Shown here piece by piece: positions 26,722 to 27,743 of a stretch of 27,743 bases of DNA. The notes beneath the pieces were generated by a model, which ran no database searches, was not told where the DNA came from, and saw nothing but the letters and a program-made list of their open reading frames with translations. Every line of letters starts with the position of its first letter. Within the stretch, counting starts at the first letter, position 1. The position numbers and the translations under genes are program-made. Origin of the DNA: Prevotella sp. (GTDB taxonomy: Bacteria > Bacteroidota > Bacteroidia > Bacteroidales > Bacteroidaceae); assembly GCA_021636625.1 (NCBI GenBank), contig JAJWLX010000044.1, positions 1-27,743 of the forward strand. The letters are read 5' to 3'.

Positions 26722-27743
26722 TTAAGGATAGATCTCGATATGGCTGCTGCCGGAGTTGCCATTCTTGATGATCCTTATCTGGGTGGTGATGCGCTCGCTC
26801 ATCGTGTCGGTATGACTGATGACGCCCACCTTCTTGCCTTGCGAACTTTGCAGCATGGCGAGGGAGTCGATGACGGTGGCTAAGGTATCGGGGTCGAGGG
26901 TTCCGAAGCCTTCGTCGATGAACAGGTTCTCGAAGGAGATGTTGCGGGAAGATAACGCTGACAGACCCAAGGCGAGACCGAGACTCACGATGAAGGTTTC
27001 GCCACCTGATAGGGAGGTGGTGTCTCGGATATCGTCGGCACGGTCGTGGTCGATGACTCGGATGCCCAGCGAATGCTTTACCTGCTGCAGTTCGTAACGG
27101 CTGTTGAACTTTCTGATTTCCTGGTTGGCGTGCGCTATCAGGAAACTGAGCGTATAGCATTGGGCTATCTTGCGCAGCGTCTTTCCGTCTGCTCCGATGG
27201 CATCCGTGATGGCTGTCCAGTCGTCCTTTTCCTGCGTTACGAGCTTCAGAGCCTCAGCCTTGTCACCCAACTGTTTCACGGCTTCCTGATGGTTCTGCAT
27301 CCTGGCGTTGGCAGCAATCAGTTCGTTGCGCTGGCTTCTTTCCTGATACTCCTGCTGAATGGCTAGGAGAGCATCACGGCTTTGGGCAGGCTGATGTTCC
27401 AAGTGCTGCTGATGCGCCTTTTCTGCGCTCTGGTAAAGAGCAGTTGTTGAAGCCACGGCTTTCTCCTTTTCGTCCTTTTCCCGTCGGATAGCATTCCAAT
27501 CTTCAGCAGAGTGAAGCATCTCTCGGATGATATTTCGGTCGATGAATGGTGGTTCGATGCCTCTTTCTTTAGAATCTGTCTCATCGGAGTCTTTTCCTTC
27601 GATGCTCTTTTCTTCAAGCTGCTTGTTATATTCCTCAATCCAAAGGTCGAGTTCCTTTTCCTTCTCTTGCAGATTCTCTTTCATCGTCTTGTTCTGAGAC
27701 AGCATGGTTTGATGCGAACCTTTACTGTTGGCGAGTTCAGCCT
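26722..27743 (-). CDS. sbcC: Exonuclease SbcC (Rad50-like), C-terminal third; 5' part outside window
   Basis: About 340 residues are present; the frame stays open to the window edge, so the true start lies beyond it. The first part is a Lys/Glu-rich coiled coil (KENLQEKEKELDLWIEEYNKQL onward), the descending arm of the SMC-like rod. The ATPase C-lobe follows: NQEIRKFNSRYELQQ, signature TTSLSGGETFIVSLGLALGLSAL, Walker B ENLFIDEGFGTLDPDTL and the switch VGVISHTDTMSERI, then the end HIEIYP. With SbcD it trims hairpins and blocked DNA ends, which is notable in a genome with such large palindromic repeats. Converges on panCD; the full protein is about 1000 aa in the family. Confidence 0.94.
   Translation of the reverse strand, partial: AELANSKGSHQTMLSQNKTMKENLQEKEKELDLWIEEYNKQLEEKSIEGKDSDETDSKERGIEPPFIDRNIIREMLHSAEDWNAIRREKDEKEKAVASTTALYQSAEKAHQQHLEHQPAQSRDALLAIQQEYQERSQRNELIAANARMQNHQEAVKQLGDKAEALKLVTQEKDDWTAITDAIGADGKTLRKIAQCYTLSFLIAHANQEIRKFNSRYELQQVKHSLGIRVIDHDRADDIRDTTSLSGGETFIVSLGLALGLSALSSRNISFENLFIDEGFGTLDPDTLATVIDSLAMLQSSQGKKVGVISHTDTMSERITTQIRIIKNGNSGSSHIEIYP

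Overview
The window looks like a chromosomal segment of a Bacteroidales bacterium, most likely in the Prevotella/Segatella (S. copri-like) group. The reasons are: promoters of the TAnnTTTG type directly upstream of many genes; almost no Shine-Dalgarno sequences; many lipoproteins with acidic residues after the lipobox Cys; Bacteroidetes-only families (DUF3256-, DUF4836-, DUF4270- and DUF6722-like, BACON); a type-3 prolyl-tRNA synthetase; and the neighbourhood GT5-like protein / panC / panD, which I recall from Bacteroides. No phage, integron, CRISPR array, transposase, tRNA or rRNA was seen. Calls rest on reading translated sequence and motifs; no database search was possible.

Layout. 1-1446 (+): the 3' end of ppdK with its terminator, then a membrane-flavoured operon of a 75-aa DUF6722-like protein, two 34-aa single-helix microproteins that resemble each other, and a secreted DUF3256 protein. 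1622-2772 (-): two half-size CHR (chromate transporter family) genes. 2983-5645 (+): nupG, a BFN nuclease-like/UVR protein and rsmE, tightly packed. 5788-9094 (+): a DUF4836-like lipoprotein, then an ABC ATPase and its MacB/FtsX-type permease. 9316-15277 (+): an Oar-like TonB-dependent receptor, a BACON/OB-fold surface lipoprotein and a DRGH-type DNA/RNA endonuclease lipoprotein. 15381-17904 (-): a 130-aa unknown, a secreted 144-aa unknown and proS. 18155-22326 (+): an OmpA-family lipoprotein, mtgA and pcrA/uvrD. 22671-25119 (-): a GT5-like protein, a DUF4270-like lipoprotein and a 43-aa basic microprotein. 25292-26548 (+): panC and panD. 26722-27743 (-): the 3' part of sbcC.

How genes may work together. 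The most interesting unit is 9316-15277. A large outer-membrane receptor, a lipoprotein built as BACON-OB-BACON-OB-OB, and a surface-type nuclease lipoprotein lie together on one strand. This suggests a SusCD-like but nucleic-acid-directed scavenging system: bind extracellular DNA/RNA, cut it, import the products. This is inference, not a recognised named system. A nucleoside permease (nupG) lies about 5 kb upstream.

The non-coding DNA is also rich. Four copies and one relic of a ~90-bp triple-palindrome repeat lie between genes; two copies face each other to form a ~250-bp inverted repeat before uvrD. A second family (CTGCG/CACAGATTT units) forms nested inverted repeats after uvrD. Three intrinsic terminators share a near-identical GGGTGYGTCA stem. 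proS has a leader with a duplicated 21-bp hairpin motif.
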